Assembly: GCA_947474365.1 (NCBI GenBank)
Contig: CANJIU010000033.1
Location: forward strand, 1 to 64,000
From: Opitutia bacterium
GTDB lineage: Bacteria; Verrucomicrobiota; Verrucomicrobiia; Opitutales; Opitutaceae
Direction: 5' to 3'
Length of the DNA stretch: 64,000 bases
Positions within the stretch are counted from its first letter, which is position 1. The number at the start of each line of letters is the position of its first letter. The notes beneath the pieces are model-generated. The model saw only the letters and a list, made by a program, of their open reading frames with translations. It did not search any database and was not told the DNA's origin. The position numbers and the translations under genes were made by a program. Below are positions 32,787-42,358 of the stretch, in pieces.

Positions 32787-33104
32787 ATGGAACTGCGCCT
32801 TACAGAGACGAATTCGGCGGACGACTCCCCGGGACGGGCCTTCGGACTCGACGGCAATCTCTACCTGCCGGTTGTCCTGACCGCCTTCGGGGCCCTGGGG
32901 CTTTTCGGAATCGTGACCCTCGTATTCCACGCGAGTGTCCTCCTCGCCAGCGTGGTCTGCGCGCTGCCCCTGGCGGGCGTACTCCTGTGGGCTGTCTTCC
33001 TGCGCCACGGCAAGCCGTCCGGTTACGACCGCGACTTCTTGGAGCACTTCATCGGCGGAGGTTCCTTCACCCGCGTCGAGGCTGACCAAAGGAAAATCGC
33101 ATGA
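32787..33104 (+). CDS. VirB3/TrbD-like inner-membrane protein
   Basis: 105 residues. Two adjacent membrane helices (LPVVLTAFGALGLFGIVTLV and VLLASVVCALPLAGVLLWAV) are followed by a cytoplasmic tail with YDRDFLEHFIGGG. Size and topology match VirB3. It starts three bases after the VirB2-like stop and overlaps the VirB4 start by four bases, the tight coupling usual for this pair. Confidence 0.7.
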   Translation: MELRLTETNSADDSPGRAFGLDGNLYLPVVLTAFGALGLFGIVTLVFHASVLLASVVCALPLAGVLLWAVFLRHGKPSGYDRDFLEHFIGGGSFTRVEADQRKIA

Positions 33105-35701
33105 AACCGCATGACAAGGCGCCCAACGGGATGTTCTGCGACGGACTCATTCTTTATGGGTTACCGGAACGGGGCGCGATCGCGGCCAAGGGCTTCCGGG
33201 TCGAACCGGCGGACCGGCGCGGGGCAAGTGTCGCCCGACTGAACGCCTTTCAGGAACAGGTGCGGGCGCTGCTGTCGCTGGTGCCGGCCGGTCGGCGTTT
33301 GCAGGTCCAGTGGGGCTGCGATGCGGACTATGCGACCGAACTGAAACGCTACCACGCGGCAACCCAGGCCGTGGGAGACCCGTGGGTCCGGCGGGTCCGG
33401 AATGAACGATTCACCCGATATTGGGACCGGATGCGCCGGCGCACGCTGCGCCGGGAGCGTCTCGCCCTTTTCCTTTCCATCGAGATCACGCGGTATTCCG
33501 GCAACTTCCGGACGGCCGGCGGGCTGCGCGCGCACTACGGCGCGCTGGTCGCTGAACTGCAGGCCCAGTTCGATGAATTCGCGGCCACGTTGCGCACGGT
33601 CTTCCATGGCGAGGCGACGGTCCGGCCCATGAATGACCACGAGCACCACGCCATGGTGCGCGACTTCCTCAATCCTGGCCTAGCTCTGCGGCAGGAGGAG
33701 CCAACCGACCGGGGGTTCGACCCCTCGCTGACCCTGCAGGAGCAATGCTGGCTCGCCGAGGGCATCGGGCAGCCGGACGGCGGATTTCATCTGGATGGCC
33801 ATTACCATGCGATTCTCGCGCTCTCGCGCTGGCCGCAGCGGACCCGGCCCGGGCTCGTCACCCATCTGACGGGACTGCCGTTCCTCGATTACCGCATCAC
33901 TGTGAACATCACGCCGGCCGCCACGGCGGGCGAGATCCGAAAGGAGGAGAAAGCCGTCGAACGTCTGGAAGGCGAATACTCCGACCGGCGGCGGCATTCG
34001 CTCCTCGTCGCGCTGCGGAAAAAGGAAAAGAAGGTCGAGAACCTCGCCGGCGGTTTCGTGCGGCCGTTCCAAGTCACCTATCTCATCCGCGTCTGGGCAC
34101 CGTCTCGCGAGGGACTGCGGGAGAAGGTCGCGGCCGTGCAGGCGGCGGTCCACGCGATGGACGGCGCGCAGTATTTCGAATGCGCGCTCTCCACGAGCGC
34201 CAAGAAACTGTTCTTCGCCTCCTGGCCCGGCTGGACCCACTCGTCCTACCGCCACCGCGAGCTTTACGCGGAGGACAACTATCTCGCGGACCTCCTCCCC
34301 TTCTCCGCCACCTTCACCGGTGCCTTGGACGGGGCCGAGGCGATCTATGACGGCAGCCACGGCAACCTGGTTGGAATCAGCGCTGCCGTGAACGGTTCGC
34401 CGCAGCACGCGGTGCTCCTCGGCATGACGGGCGCGGGGAAGTCGGCTTTCATGGAGGACCTGCTTTTCCAGACCGCTGCCTTCTTCGACTACACCAACAT
34501 CATCGAGGAGGGTTTTTCCTACAAGCGCTTCACGGAGAAAATGGGCGAGACACCCATTGTCGTCCACCCGGACTCCCCGCTGACGCTCAACTATCTCGAC
34601 ACCCAGGGTCTGCCCCTGACGCAGCTCCATCTGGCGAGTGCGGTGGCGCTACTGTCCCGGATGGTCGGCGAGGCGGAGAGCGCCGAAGCGCAGGCGTTGC
34701 GCGCGGCCCAGCTCACCCAATACCTTCACCAACTCTACCGCGACGCGTTCACCGACTGGTCCCGCCGGAAACCGGCGGAGGCCGAAGCCCAGCGGCGTTT
34801 CGCCTGCGCGGTCCACCGGTGGCGGGAGCGCATGCCGACCGGTTCGACCCTGCTCGACGGCTTCGCCGAACTCCGGGACCGGCTGACTGCGAACCAAGAC
34901 GAGGCGCAGCAGTTCATGGCGGCGTTGACGGAAGCCGAGGTGACCCGGTTCGCCCAGGACCCGGCCACCGATCGGCTGGTTGCGCAGACAGCGTGCGCCG
35001 GATTCAAGCCGGAGGATTTTCCGACGCACGCCGCCTTGGTCGAACTGTTGGCCTATGCCCGCTTTCCGGAGCATGACAAGGAGCGCACCGACCGGCTGGC
35101 GACCTTGCTCCGGGCGTGGACGGCGGAGGGTGCCTACGGCCGGTTGTTTGATGGCGTGACCAATGTGTCGCTGCAGCGCCGGGTGGCGCATTTTGAGCTG
35201 GGGCTCGTGCCCGAACAGGCGGTGGAACTCAAAGCGGCGGCCGGCCTCCTCATCTCCGGGTTTGTCCGGCAGCACATTCTGGCGCTGCCGCGGCAACAGC
35301 GGAAACGGATCGTGTTCGAGGAAGTCGCGCGGTTCCTCGACGTGCCCGGCGGCGAGCAGATCGTCGCCGAGAGTTATGCGCAGCTGAGGAAATTCAACTG
35401 CTGGGCCATTTCGATCGTGCAGCAGTATGCCCGTTTCAAGTCATCGCGGGTCCGGCCGGCCGTGATCGGCAACGCCAAGCAGTTCTTCCTGATGCGGCAG
35501 TCGGACAAGAGCGATCTGACCGACCTCGCCACCGATCTGGGGCTGCCCGAGACGGCGCTCGATGCGATCCAGCGCTATCCCCTGCCCGAGCAGCTCGCAG
35601 CCGACGGGCGACATTCCTCGCTCTGTCTGTTCATGCCCACTACGCAGCCGCCGCAGTGCGGCACGCTGCGCCATCTGGAAGCCAGGGAGGGTGCCGCATG
35701 A
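33101..35701 (+). CDS. virB4: VirB4/TrbE-type secretion ATPase
   Basis: 866 residues, the usual VirB4 size. Walker A is GMTGAGKS (residues 441-448) and Walker B is RIVFEEVARFLD near 735-745. After Walker A comes the expected VHPDSPLTLNYLDTQGLPLT block that contacts cargo. The N-terminal 400 residues form the CagE_TrbE_VirB-type domain. VirB4 is the main inner-membrane motor of pilus and channel assembly. It is flanked by VirB3-like and lipoprotein genes with four-base overlaps on both sides. Confidence 0.9.
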   Translation: MKPHDKAPNGMFCDGLILYGLPERGAIAAKGFRVEPADRRGASVARLNAFQEQVRALLSLVPAGRRLQVQWGCDADYATELKRYHAATQAVGDPWVRRVRNERFTRYWDRMRRRTLRRERLALFLSIEITRYSGNFRTAGGLRAHYGALVAELQAQFDEFAATLRTVFHGEATVRPMNDHEHHAMVRDFLNPGLALRQEEPTDRGFDPSLTLQEQCWLAEGIGQPDGGFHLDGHYHAILALSRWPQRTRPGLVTHLTGLPFLDYRITVNITPAATAGEIRKEEKAVERLEGEYSDRRRHSLLVALRKKEKKVENLAGGFVRPFQVTYLIRVWAPSREGLREKVAAVQAAVHAMDGAQYFECALSTSAKKLFFASWPGWTHSSYRHRELYAEDNYLADLLPFSATFTGALDGAEAIYDGSHGNLVGISAAVNGSPQHAVLLGMTGAGKSAFMEDLLFQTAAFFDYTNIIEEGFSYKRFTEKMGETPIVVHPDSPLTLNYLDTQGLPLTQLHLASAVALLSRMVGEAESAEAQALRAAQLTQYLHQLYRDAFTDWSRRKPAEAEAQRRFACAVHRWRERMPTGSTLLDGFAELRDRLTANQDEAQQFMAALTEAEVTRFAQDPATDRLVAQTACAGFKPEDFPTHAALVELLAYARFPEHDKERTDRLATLLRAWTAEGAYGRLFDGVTNVSLQRRVAHFELGLVPEQAVELKAAAGLLISGFVRQHILALPRQQRKRIVFEEVARFLDVPGGEQIVAESYAQLRKFNCWAISIVQQYARFKSSRVRPAVIGNAKQFFLMRQSDKSDLTDLATDLGLPETALDAIQRYPLPEQLAADGRHSSLCLFMPTTQPPQCGTLRHLEAREGAA

Positions 35702-35946
35702 TCCGGTGCCTGCTCTGCCTCCTCCTCACCGGCTGCGCCGCGCCCGACCTGAAGCGCGTTGCCACCCCCGCGACCACGGCCCGCGCTGAGGCCGGGCGGG
35801 AGCGTTATTGGGCCGAACAGCGGACGCAGCAGCCCGATCCGGCACCCGCCTTCGAATGGCTCGAACTCCGCCGACCCGAACACACCGAGGACGGCGTCCT
35901 CCACGCCGCCACCGTCGAATACCTCCGCATCCCCCGTTCCCCATGA
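35698..35946 (+). CDS. Small outer-membrane lipoprotein, VirB7/TrbH-like
   Basis: 82 residues. MIRCLLCLLLTGCAAP is a short lipoprotein signal with the lipobox LLTGC, Cys13 becoming the acylated N-terminus. The rest is hydrophilic. In this operon position a small lipoprotein is expected to support the VirB9 outer-membrane ring. It starts inside the VirB4 stop codon and overlaps the next gene by four bases. Confidence 0.65.
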   Translation: MIRCLLCLLLTGCAAPDLKRVATPATTARAEAGRERYWAEQRTQQPDPAPAFEWLELRRPEHTEDGVLHAATVEYLRIPRSP

Positions 35947-36758
35947 AAATCATCCTCTGTCTTCTCGCCATGCTTTGCGGTGCCGCGAACGCCTCCGCTC
36001 AGTGGATCGTCAATGATCCGGTCAACACCGCCGTCGACACCCTGATCCAAGTGAACCAGGAGGCCAACCACCTGGAAATCCTCCGCCAGTGGGCCACCCA
36101 GCTGGAAACCCTCAACCGGCAGCTGCGCCAGCTGGAGGACCAGCTGGCCGCGCAGCAGCGGATTCGCGACGTGTTGGGCGACCCAGTGGCGGCCGGCGCG
36201 CAAATCTCGCGCAACCTCGGCGCGGCGGATTTCGCGCGACAATATGGCGAGACGATGTCGGCGATCCGCCGGCTGTCCGATGCGGTCGCTTCGCTGCGCA
36301 GCACGGCGGATGGCATCTACCGGGCGCTCGATGACCGGACCGTGCTGGGCCAAAGCTTCACCCGCCAGACGGCGCCCTACCTGCGCTACGCCGCCGTCGA
36401 GCGGCAGGCCCAAAACACCGAGACCGTGTTCACGGACACCGACGCGCGGATCGAGGTCCTCCAAACCGAACTGGCCGCGACGCTCGCCGCCCTCCGCGAT
36501 GCCTCGACCCAGGCCGAGGTGGACAAACTGAACGCAAAGATTGCGGCGCTCAACGGCCAGCTGGCCCAGCTTGCCCAGCGACGGCGCGATGCCGCGGACC
36601 AGTTGCACGCGCAGCAGATCCTGAACGACAACCAGGCGGCGAAGGAGCAGCGGGATCTTTTTGAAAAACAGATCGCCGAGGAGAGGCAGACCCTCGACGC
36701 CGTGAATGCTTGGCAGGGGGCAATGCAGCTGACGCCGACCAGCTACACGCGGCCATGA
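35943..36758 (+). CDS. VirB5/TrbJ-like periplasmic pilus component
   Basis: 271 residues. A signal peptide (MKIILCLLAMLCGAANASA) is followed by QWIVNDPVNTAVDTL, very like the start of TrbJ proteins. The remainder is long coiled-coil helix (QLETLNRQLRQLEDQLAAQQ and later AEVDKLNAKIAALNGQLAQL). VirB5 proteins sit at the pilus tip and aid contact with recipient cells. The gene precedes a small membrane protein and the VirB6-like gene, as in Trb systems where trbJ, trbK and trbL are consecutive. Confidence 0.75.
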   Translation: MKIILCLLAMLCGAANASAQWIVNDPVNTAVDTLIQVNQEANHLEILRQWATQLETLNRQLRQLEDQLAAQQRIRDVLGDPVAAGAQISRNLGAADFARQYGETMSAIRRLSDAVASLRSTADGIYRALDDRTVLGQSFTRQTAPYLRYAAVERQAQNTETVFTDTDARIEVLQTELAATLAALRDASTQAEVDKLNAKIAALNGQLAQLAQRRRDAADQLHAQQILNDNQAAKEQRDLFEKQIAEERQTLDAVNAWQGAMQLTPTSYTRP

Positions 36759-37015
36759 AGCCCATGATTCTCTGCGTCACCCTCATCGTGGCGGGCGTTT
36801 CCGCCTGCGGGTTCCTGGTCCTCCGGCACGCCTGCCTCGTGGCCCCACTCACGCCAGCCACGTGGCCGCAGCGACCGGCGGTCGGTCACGTTAAGCGCTC
36901 GATCCGGTCACGCGCTCCGATAAACGACGCGGCTGAACGGTTCGCGACCGCATGCCTGCTGGCACGACTCCGGCGGGAAGAGGCACGGCAACGGCCGTGG
37001 GAGGGACGAAACTGA
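36755..37015 (+). CDS. Small TrbK-position membrane protein
   Basis: 86 residues. One N-terminal hydrophobic helix (MILCVTLIVAGVSACGFLVL), then a basic soluble tail. It lies between the TrbJ-like and TrbL-like genes, the place of trbK, which in RP4 is the entry-exclusion lipoprotein. A lipobox is arguable (AGVSAC). It overlaps both neighbours by one to four bases. Entry exclusion is a guess from position only. Confidence 0.5.
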   Translation: MKPMILCVTLIVAGVSACGFLVLRHACLVAPLTPATWPQRPAVGHVKRSIRSRAPINDAAERFATACLLARLRREEARQRPWEGRN

Positions 37016-38073
37016 TGGACAACTTCGCTCCCGGACTGCGCGAGGCGATTCTCGGCCTGACCGACACCCTGCGGGTGATCGTGTTCTTCATCGCGGTGGC
37101 CGGGCTCATCCTCCAGGTGCACCAGGCCCGCGGGGACACCGAGAGCCTGACGAGCCCGATTGTGCGCGCGATCATCGTGGTCGGGCTGATTGCGACCCTA
37201 CCCTACTGGTTCGAGTTCACCGAAAAGATTTTCCTCTCGGTCGCCGACACGGTGAACAGCAACTATATGCTGCACCCGATGCAGACGGCCGGGCGTCTGC
37301 GCGATTCCATCGCGGACCGCGGCAGCGAGTTCAGCCTGCGGAAGATCGGCCAGACCCTCTACCTGGCCTTCCTGTTCGGGTCGGCCAAACTGGTGGTGAC
37401 CGTCGCGAGCCTCCTCCAGCTGCCGTTCCTGATCCTGCAGTATCTCCTGAAACTGCTCTGCTACCTGTTTCTGCCGGTGGCGCTGGCGCTCATGATGATT
37501 CCGTCGCTGGCCTCGCTCGGCGCGCGGTATATCCAGCAGACCCTGGCCGTGCTGGCATGGCCGGTGGGCTTCGCGATCACGGAGCTCGTCGCCTATCACC
37601 TGCTCACGGCCTACGGCCAGAACCTCGCCGTCGCCTATGACCTGACGCCCGGACAGATCGACGGCGCGTCCTACGCGAGCCTCCTGGGTGCATTGCTGGC
37701 GGCGGTGTGGCTCATCATCGGGACCGTCGGCACGCCGTTCCTGATGCAGATGCTGCTTTGCTCCGGTTCGCCGCTGAATCACGGCGGCCAGTCGGCCCTG
37801 CAGCATTTCGCCACGGTCCAGCAGCTCGCCCTGCTCGTGAAGTCCGTGAAGACCGGCGGCCTCGCCGCACCCGCCATGGCGGCCCAAGCCGCCGGCAAGG
37901 CCGGACCAGGCGGCGGCGCGGCCGGCGGGCCGCCGATGCCGCCACCCCCACCGCCGGCCACCCCGACGCCGCCACAGCCGGCTTCGCCGCAGGCGCCCGA
38001 CCCGACGGGTGACGCCCGCGCGGCGGCGGCACTCGCGATGACCCAACTGCCGGCACCCCAGACCACCATATGA
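37015..38073 (+). CDS. VirB6/TrbL-like polytopic channel protein
   Basis: 352 residues. Six or more membrane helices occupy residues 15-260, including VIVFFIAVAGLILQV, LYLAFLFGSAKLVVTVASLL and LLGALLAAVWLIIGTVGTPF. The C-terminal 90 residues are Pro/Gly/Ala-rich (GGPPMPPPPPPATPTPPQPA) and likely extended. This is the VirB6/TrbL plan. It forms part of the inner-membrane channel that passes DNA. It starts on the last base of the previous stop. Confidence 0.75.
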   Translation: MDNFAPGLREAILGLTDTLRVIVFFIAVAGLILQVHQARGDTESLTSPIVRAIIVVGLIATLPYWFEFTEKIFLSVADTVNSNYMLHPMQTAGRLRDSIADRGSEFSLRKIGQTLYLAFLFGSAKLVVTVASLLQLPFLILQYLLKLLCYLFLPVALALMMIPSLASLGARYIQQTLAVLAWPVGFAITELVAYHLLTAYGQNLAVAYDLTPGQIDGASYASLLGALLAAVWLIIGTVGTPFLMQMLLCSGSPLNHGGQSALQHFATVQQLALLVKSVKTGGLAAPAMAAQAAGKAGPGGGAAGGPPMPPPPPPATPTPPQPASPQAPDPTGDARAAAALAMTQLPAPQTTI

Positions 38074-38726
38074 GCACCCTGCGCGAAACCACCATTCCCC
38101 ATGTCCGCCCCGACCCGGCCCTGCGGCCCAAGGCGGCGTGGCATCCGCTGGAGTTGTTTGCGAACCATGCCTTTGCCGCGCGGCTGTGGTGCGTGGTGGC
38201 GCTGGTCGCACTCGGATTTTGCGTGGTGCAGCCGTTCCTCGTCATCCGGGCCTACCGCACGCGCGACCGCGTCGTGGTGCTCGACGGCAGCGGGACCTTT
38301 CATGTGAGCCCGCTGCTCGGCTTCGAGGAGGCGTCCAAGCTGCACGAGCAGCATGCGCTCCTCGCGTGCCTGGCCCTGTTCTCCCGCAACCCGGCCGGCT
38401 TCGACTATCCGGAACTCCTGGAGAAACTCTTCCTGCCGGAGGCCCTCGCCAAGGCGCGCGCCGACGGGGCGCGAGGCGCGGAGGAATTCGGGGCCAAGGC
38501 CCTGCACCAGAAGCCCGAGATCCTGAAGCTCACTGTCCTCGAGACGCGCGAAGACACGGTTCTGGTCCAGGCCGAGGGCCAGTTGGTCCGCACCGGCACC
38601 GTGGGACAGCAGACCTTCACCGAGGCCCCGGCTTTCACCGTCCGCTTCACCTTCGCACGCAACCCGAACCTCGCGGCCAACGGCCGCTATCCCCTCGCCG
38701 TATGGAACTACGAACTCACCTACTGA
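38070..38726 (+). CDS. VirB8/TrbF-like bitopic assembly factor
   Basis: 218 residues. About 35 cytoplasmic residues, one membrane helix (LWCVVALVALGFCVVQPFLV), then a periplasmic domain of NTF2-like outline. A strand RARADTVLVQAEGQLVRTGT-like stretch (VLETREDTVLVQAEGQLVR) and a final ANGRYPLAVWNYELTY correspond to the VirB8/TrbF end. VirB8 nucleates channel assembly. The VirB9-like gene overlaps its 3' end by 25 bp. Confidence 0.75.
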   Translation: MSTLRETTIPHVRPDPALRPKAAWHPLELFANHAFAARLWCVVALVALGFCVVQPFLVIRAYRTRDRVVVLDGSGTFHVSPLLGFEEASKLHEQHALLACLALFSRNPAGFDYPELLEKLFLPEALAKARADGARGAEEFGAKALHQKPEILKLTVLETREDTVLVQAEGQLVRTGTVGQQTFTEAPAFTVRFTFARNPNLAANGRYPLAVWNYELTY

Positions 38727-39508
38727 TGCTGACCGCCGTCTGTGCCAGCCTTGCTGCAGGAGCGGCACCGGTCAAACGCTACCCGCTCGACGACCGGGCG
38801 AGCTTTGCCGTCCGCATCGGCACCGAGGCGCCCACCACCATTGTCTTTCCCGACAAGATCGCGGCCCTCGACGGCATGAATCTGTCGGCGAAGGCCGATG
38901 ACGCCCCGCCGGTGCTGCTCTCGCACCAGCCGGGCGCCAATTACCTCTCGGTGCGCGCGCTGCGGCCCGATGCGTCCGCCGCCGTCAACGTGATCCTCCG
39001 CGGCAAGGTCATCGCCCTGACCTTCACCGCCGGTCCCGAACCCGACCGCACGGTGACGTTCACGGAAGCGACGCCGGCCGCAACCGCACGCACCGACCTC
39101 GGCCGAAGCCCCGTCCGGCTGCTGAGCCTGCTGGACCAGGCCAGCCATTACGCGCAGTTGGCCGAACAATACCCGGCGCTTGCCTCGCGGATCGAGCACC
39201 AGGTGCTCTCCGGTGAGACTCCGGACGGAGCCTTCAGCTCGCAGCTGAAGGAAGTGTTCCGGTTCGAGTCCGAGGGCGCGTTGGTCTTCCGCACCCGGAT
39301 CGAGAATCGCGGCACCAAGCCCGTGCATTTTGATCCCGCCCGACTCGGAGTGCGGGTCGGGTCGCAGATTTTTCCCGCCACCCTCACCGACGCTCCGGGC
39401 GAGTTTCCCGCCCATAGGGCGACGGAGGTCTGGCTCGTCCTCGTCGGCGAGGCGGGCGGCCTGTCGCTCAAGAACACCTTCAGCCTCGCGCTGCCCTCCG
39501 GCGAATGA
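38702..39508 (+). CDS. VirB9/TrbG-like outer-membrane ring protein
   Basis: 268 residues from ATG 38702, preferred to ATG 38726 because it yields a proper signal peptide (MELRTHLLMLTAVCASLAAG). The mature part begins VKRYPLDDRASFAVRIGTEA, resembling the start of VirB9/TrbG with its FPDKIAAL segment, and has a beta-rich C-terminus. With the lipoprotein and the VirB10-like protein it should form the outer-membrane core complex. Overlaps both neighbours. Confidence 0.7.
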   Translation: MELRTHLLMLTAVCASLAAGAAPVKRYPLDDRASFAVRIGTEAPTTIVFPDKIAALDGMNLSAKADDAPPVLLSHQPGANYLSVRALRPDASAAVNVILRGKVIALTFTAGPEPDRTVTFTEATPAATARTDLGRSPVRLLSLLDQASHYAQLAEQYPALASRIEHQVLSGETPDGAFSSQLKEVFRFESEGALVFRTRIENRGTKPVHFDPARLGVRVGSQIFPATLTDAPGEFPAHRATEVWLVLVGEAGGLSLKNTFSLALPSGE

Positions 39509-40449
39509 AACTCAACCTGGATCGCAGTTTCCTCACGACCTCCACCGGCCAACTGGTGGTGGTTGGATTGATTGCCGTGGTCGCCGTCGTCGGCGTCGGC
39601 TGGCGCAAAACGCACCCAGAGGCCAAGCCGTCGGCGGCGCGCGCCACCCCCAAGCCGATTTCCCTGCCCAAGGTGTTCACCCGGGAGGTGGCCAAATTCA
39701 TGCCGTCAACCTCACCGACCGCGGGCGCCTTTGCTCCGGCTCCGGCCGCCCAAAGAACTCCACCGGTTCCGGAGAAGCCGCGGATTCTTCCGCTGGAGCT
39801 CTTCGCTGCCGCCGTGACTAAAACCACCGCACCGGCCAGTGCGGCGCCCTACGGCCGGCTCATTCCCTGCGAAACTCTGCTGACCCTTGAGTCCAACCGG
39901 CTCGACACCCCCGTGATCGGCCTCGTCACGGAAGACGTCTGGCATGACGGCCACCTGATCGTGCCGGCCGGAGCGGAAGTCCACGGCCGCGCCGCCCTCG
40001 ACCGGACCCGCGAACGCCTGGCGGTGCAGGGTTTCTGGAACATCGTCTGGCGGACGGGCGGCGCTTCGCGCGAGATCCAAGTCAACGGGCTGGCCCTCGA
40101 CCGCGATGCGGGAGGCGAACACGAGGGCAGCGCCGGGTTGCGCGGCGACGTGCTCAAGACGGCGGACAACCGCGAACTGAAGCTCTTCGCGGCGACGTTC
40201 CTTTCGACGGCGACCCTCGCCCTGCAGAGCACCCAAGGCGCCACCGGCCTCCTGGGCGAGACGGCCCTCGTGGCCTCGACCACGCGCAATGCGACTTTGG
40301 CCGGCACGAGCGCGATTCTCAAGGAATACGCCCAGCAGCTGCGCGACGCGATCGGGCGCGACGGCTTCTACCTCCGCGTTCCCGCCGGCAAGCCCTTCTA
40401 CCTCTATGTGACCCAGCCGCTCGCGTCCCCGCCGACCCATGAAGACTGA
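39505..40449 (+). CDS. VirB10/TrbI-like envelope-spanning protein
   Basis: 314 residues. One N-terminal membrane helix (QLVVVGLIAVVAVVGVGW), a Pro-rich periplasmic linker, then a beta-barrel domain with YGRLIPCETLLTLESNRLDT and IGLVTEDVWHDGHLIVPAGA, the conserved VirB10/TrbI strands (outer-membrane pore region, then the GS-like loop). It ends with YLRVPAGKPFYLYVTQPL, as in TrbI. It links inner and outer membranes. It overlaps the first gene of the pilus-like operon by 11 bp, so the two modules are one transcript. Confidence 0.8.
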   Translation: MKLNLDRSFLTTSTGQLVVVGLIAVVAVVGVGWRKTHPEAKPSAARATPKPISLPKVFTREVAKFMPSTSPTAGAFAPAPAAQRTPPVPEKPRILPLELFAAAVTKTTAPASAAPYGRLIPCETLLTLESNRLDTPVIGLVTEDVWHDGHLIVPAGAEVHGRAALDRTRERLAVQGFWNIVWRTGGASREIQVNGLALDRDAGGEHEGSAGLRGDVLKTADNRELKLFAATFLSTATLALQSTQGATGLLGETALVASTTRNATLAGTSAILKEYAQQLRDAIGRDGFYLRVPAGKPFYLYVTQPLASPPTHED

Positions 40450-41152
40450 ATTTCTCCTGCTCACGACTCTGCTCGCATTCTCCGGCTGCCAGACGGCACC
40501 GGTGCCACCGCCGGTGATGCCGTTGCCGCTCGCGCCCTCCCCGGCGCCCGCCGCCGTGCGCGTGCCGGAGGTGGTGAAGACCTACACCCTCGGGGCCTAC
40601 GTCGATCCCGATGACCCGACACTCCGGCATGAGGCCCATACGGTGCAGCGCATTGTCTCGCCCGCTCATTGGAATCTTCAACCGGCACCGGTGGCAAAAG
40701 CCGCAACCACCGAGGCGATGTCCGTGCCGTTGCCCATCGCGGAGGATCGGCCCCCCGCCGCGCTGGCGGTCTCAGTTGCGGCCACGCCCGTCGCCATCAG
40801 CCCCGCGATCCCGGCACCGGTGCCCGATCCGGAGCCCGCCCTCGCGCCCAGCGCCGACGGGCTGATCGACCTCACCGCGGCACCGGCGGCGGGCGACGCC
40901 GAGGTGAACCCCTTCGCCGTCCGCAAATTGCCGCCGGAGGCCGTCCGCGAAATCACCCTGCACTTGGACGGGATCGTCCATGGCGCGGCGCCATGCGCTC
41001 TCGTGAACGGTCATCCGCTGCAGCCCGGCGACCCGTTCGATTCGCTGCAGCTGGTGCGGATCGAATCCGACGCCGTGCTCCTCCGCTGCCGCGGCCAACT
41101 GCTCCGGCTCCCCGCCAGCGGACAACCCGTCCGCCTGCGGCTCCCCCTCTGA
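40439..41152 (+). CDS. Lipoprotein with PilP/GspB-type homology region
   Basis: 237 residues. MKTEFLLLTTLLAFSGCQ is a lipoprotein signal (lipobox FSGC). A long Pro/Ala linker leads to a C-terminal domain, VREITLHLDGIVHGAAPCAL then VNGHPLQPGDPFDSLQLVRI and VLLRCRGQ. This is the beta-sandwich pattern of PilP, GspC homology region and GspB, which links the inner-membrane platform to the secretin. It begins the pilus-like cluster. Confidence 0.65.
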   Translation: MKTEFLLLTTLLAFSGCQTAPVPPPVMPLPLAPSPAPAAVRVPEVVKTYTLGAYVDPDDPTLRHEAHTVQRIVSPAHWNLQPAPVAKAATTEAMSVPLPIAEDRPPAALAVSVAATPVAISPAIPAPVPDPEPALAPSADGLIDLTAAPAAGDAEVNPFAVRKLPPEAVREITLHLDGIVHGAAPCALVNGHPLQPGDPFDSLQLVRIESDAVLLRCRGQLLRLPASGQPVRLRLPL

Positions 41153-41153
41153 C

Positions 41154-42356
41154 ATGCCCGCCTTCGTCATCAACGCCATCGGCCCGGACGGGCGCCCCTG
41201 CGTCCTGCATGAACAGGCCCACGACGAGACGCAGCTGCGCGAGCGTTTGCGCAACCGGGCGGTTTGGCCCGTCAAGGTTCGCCCGGTCGCGCCCCCGCGC
41301 CAGCTCACCCGGTTGAAGCTGCCCAACCGCGAATTCGTGGCGCTGCTGCACCAGTTGGAACTCCAGTTGCGCGCCGGCGTCACCGCCGATATGGCGCTGG
41401 CCCAATTGGCCGAGGATGCGCCGCCGGGAAATGCCCGGACTCTGCTGGCCCACATCCAGACGGCGGTTGCGCAGGGTGTCCCGATCCACACGGCCTGCCG
41501 CTTTTTTGTCCGGCAATTTCCGCCGCACATCGCGGCGATCATCGCCGCCGGTGAAGCCTCCGCCCAATTGCCGGCCGCTCTGCGCGCCCTGGCCGGGCAT
41601 CTCAACAGCGTCGACGAACTCACGCGGACGGCGCGGCGGGCGCTGATCTATCCGGCCATTGTCTTCCTCGCGACGGGCGGCCTCGTCTGTTTCCTCCTCG
41701 GCGGGGTCGTCCCGAAGTTTGCCGAAATCTTCGTCTCGCTTCACCTCGCACTCCCGGCGCTCACCCGCGCGCTCATTCGCCTCAGCGAACTCATCCGCAC
41801 CGGCTGGCCGATCCTCGTTGCGACCCTCCTTGGCGCCGCCGCTTTGGGTGTCGTGGCCGCGCGCGCGCCGCGGCTGCGTCTCGCCCGCGACGCCGCGCTG
41901 CTCCGCGTCCCGATCTTTGGCGAAACGCTGCGTTGTCTCGCCACCGCCCGGTTCTCCGCCCACACGCGGCTCCTGCACGAGGCCGGCGTGCCCGTTCTCG
42001 ACGCCCTGACGACCGGAGCGGAACTGACGGGCAACGCCGTCCTGTCCCGCAGTCTCCTAGTCGCAAGGGAGGGCGTGGCCGCCGGCCAACCCCTCTACCG
42101 CTCGCTCCCCAAGGGCCATGCCTTCCCGGGCTTTGTCGTGCCGGCGCTCAAGGCGGGCGAAACCACCGGCCAACTCGGCGCGGCGCTCCACCACATCGAG
42201 GACTACGCGGCGGCGCGCGCGCGCGAAACGCTGGCCACGGCCCTGGCCTTCCTTGAACCGCTGCTGCTCTCCGCCCTCACCGGCGTGGTGGGGCTCATCG
42301 CCCTCTCGTTCTTCCTGCCGCTCTTCTCGCTCCTGGGCGGCATCAACGCCCGCTGA
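41154..42356 (+). CDS. PilC/GspF-type platform protein
   Basis: 400 residues with the two T2SSF repeats: NREFVALLHQLELQLRAGVT, and later TARFSAHTRLLHEAGVPVLD. Membrane helices lie at about 165-190, 215-240 and 375-395, the normal three. Motif PALKAGETTGQLGAALHHI is typical of the second repeat. It is the inner-membrane platform for pilus or pseudopilus extension and works with the ATPase at 45968. Confidence 0.85.
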   Translation: MPAFVINAIGPDGRPCVLHEQAHDETQLRERLRNRAVWPVKVRPVAPPRQLTRLKLPNREFVALLHQLELQLRAGVTADMALAQLAEDAPPGNARTLLAHIQTAVAQGVPIHTACRFFVRQFPPHIAAIIAAGEASAQLPAALRALAGHLNSVDELTRTARRALIYPAIVFLATGGLVCFLLGGVVPKFAEIFVSLHLALPALTRALIRLSELIRTGWPILVATLLGAAALGVVAARAPRLRLARDAALLRVPIFGETLRCLATARFSAHTRLLHEAGVPVLDALTTGAELTGNAVLSRSLLVAREGVAAGQPLYRSLPKGHAFPGFVVPALKAGETTGQLGAALHHIEDYAAARARETLATALAFLEPLLLSALTGVVGLIALSFFLPLFSLLGGINAR

Positions 42357-42358
42357 CC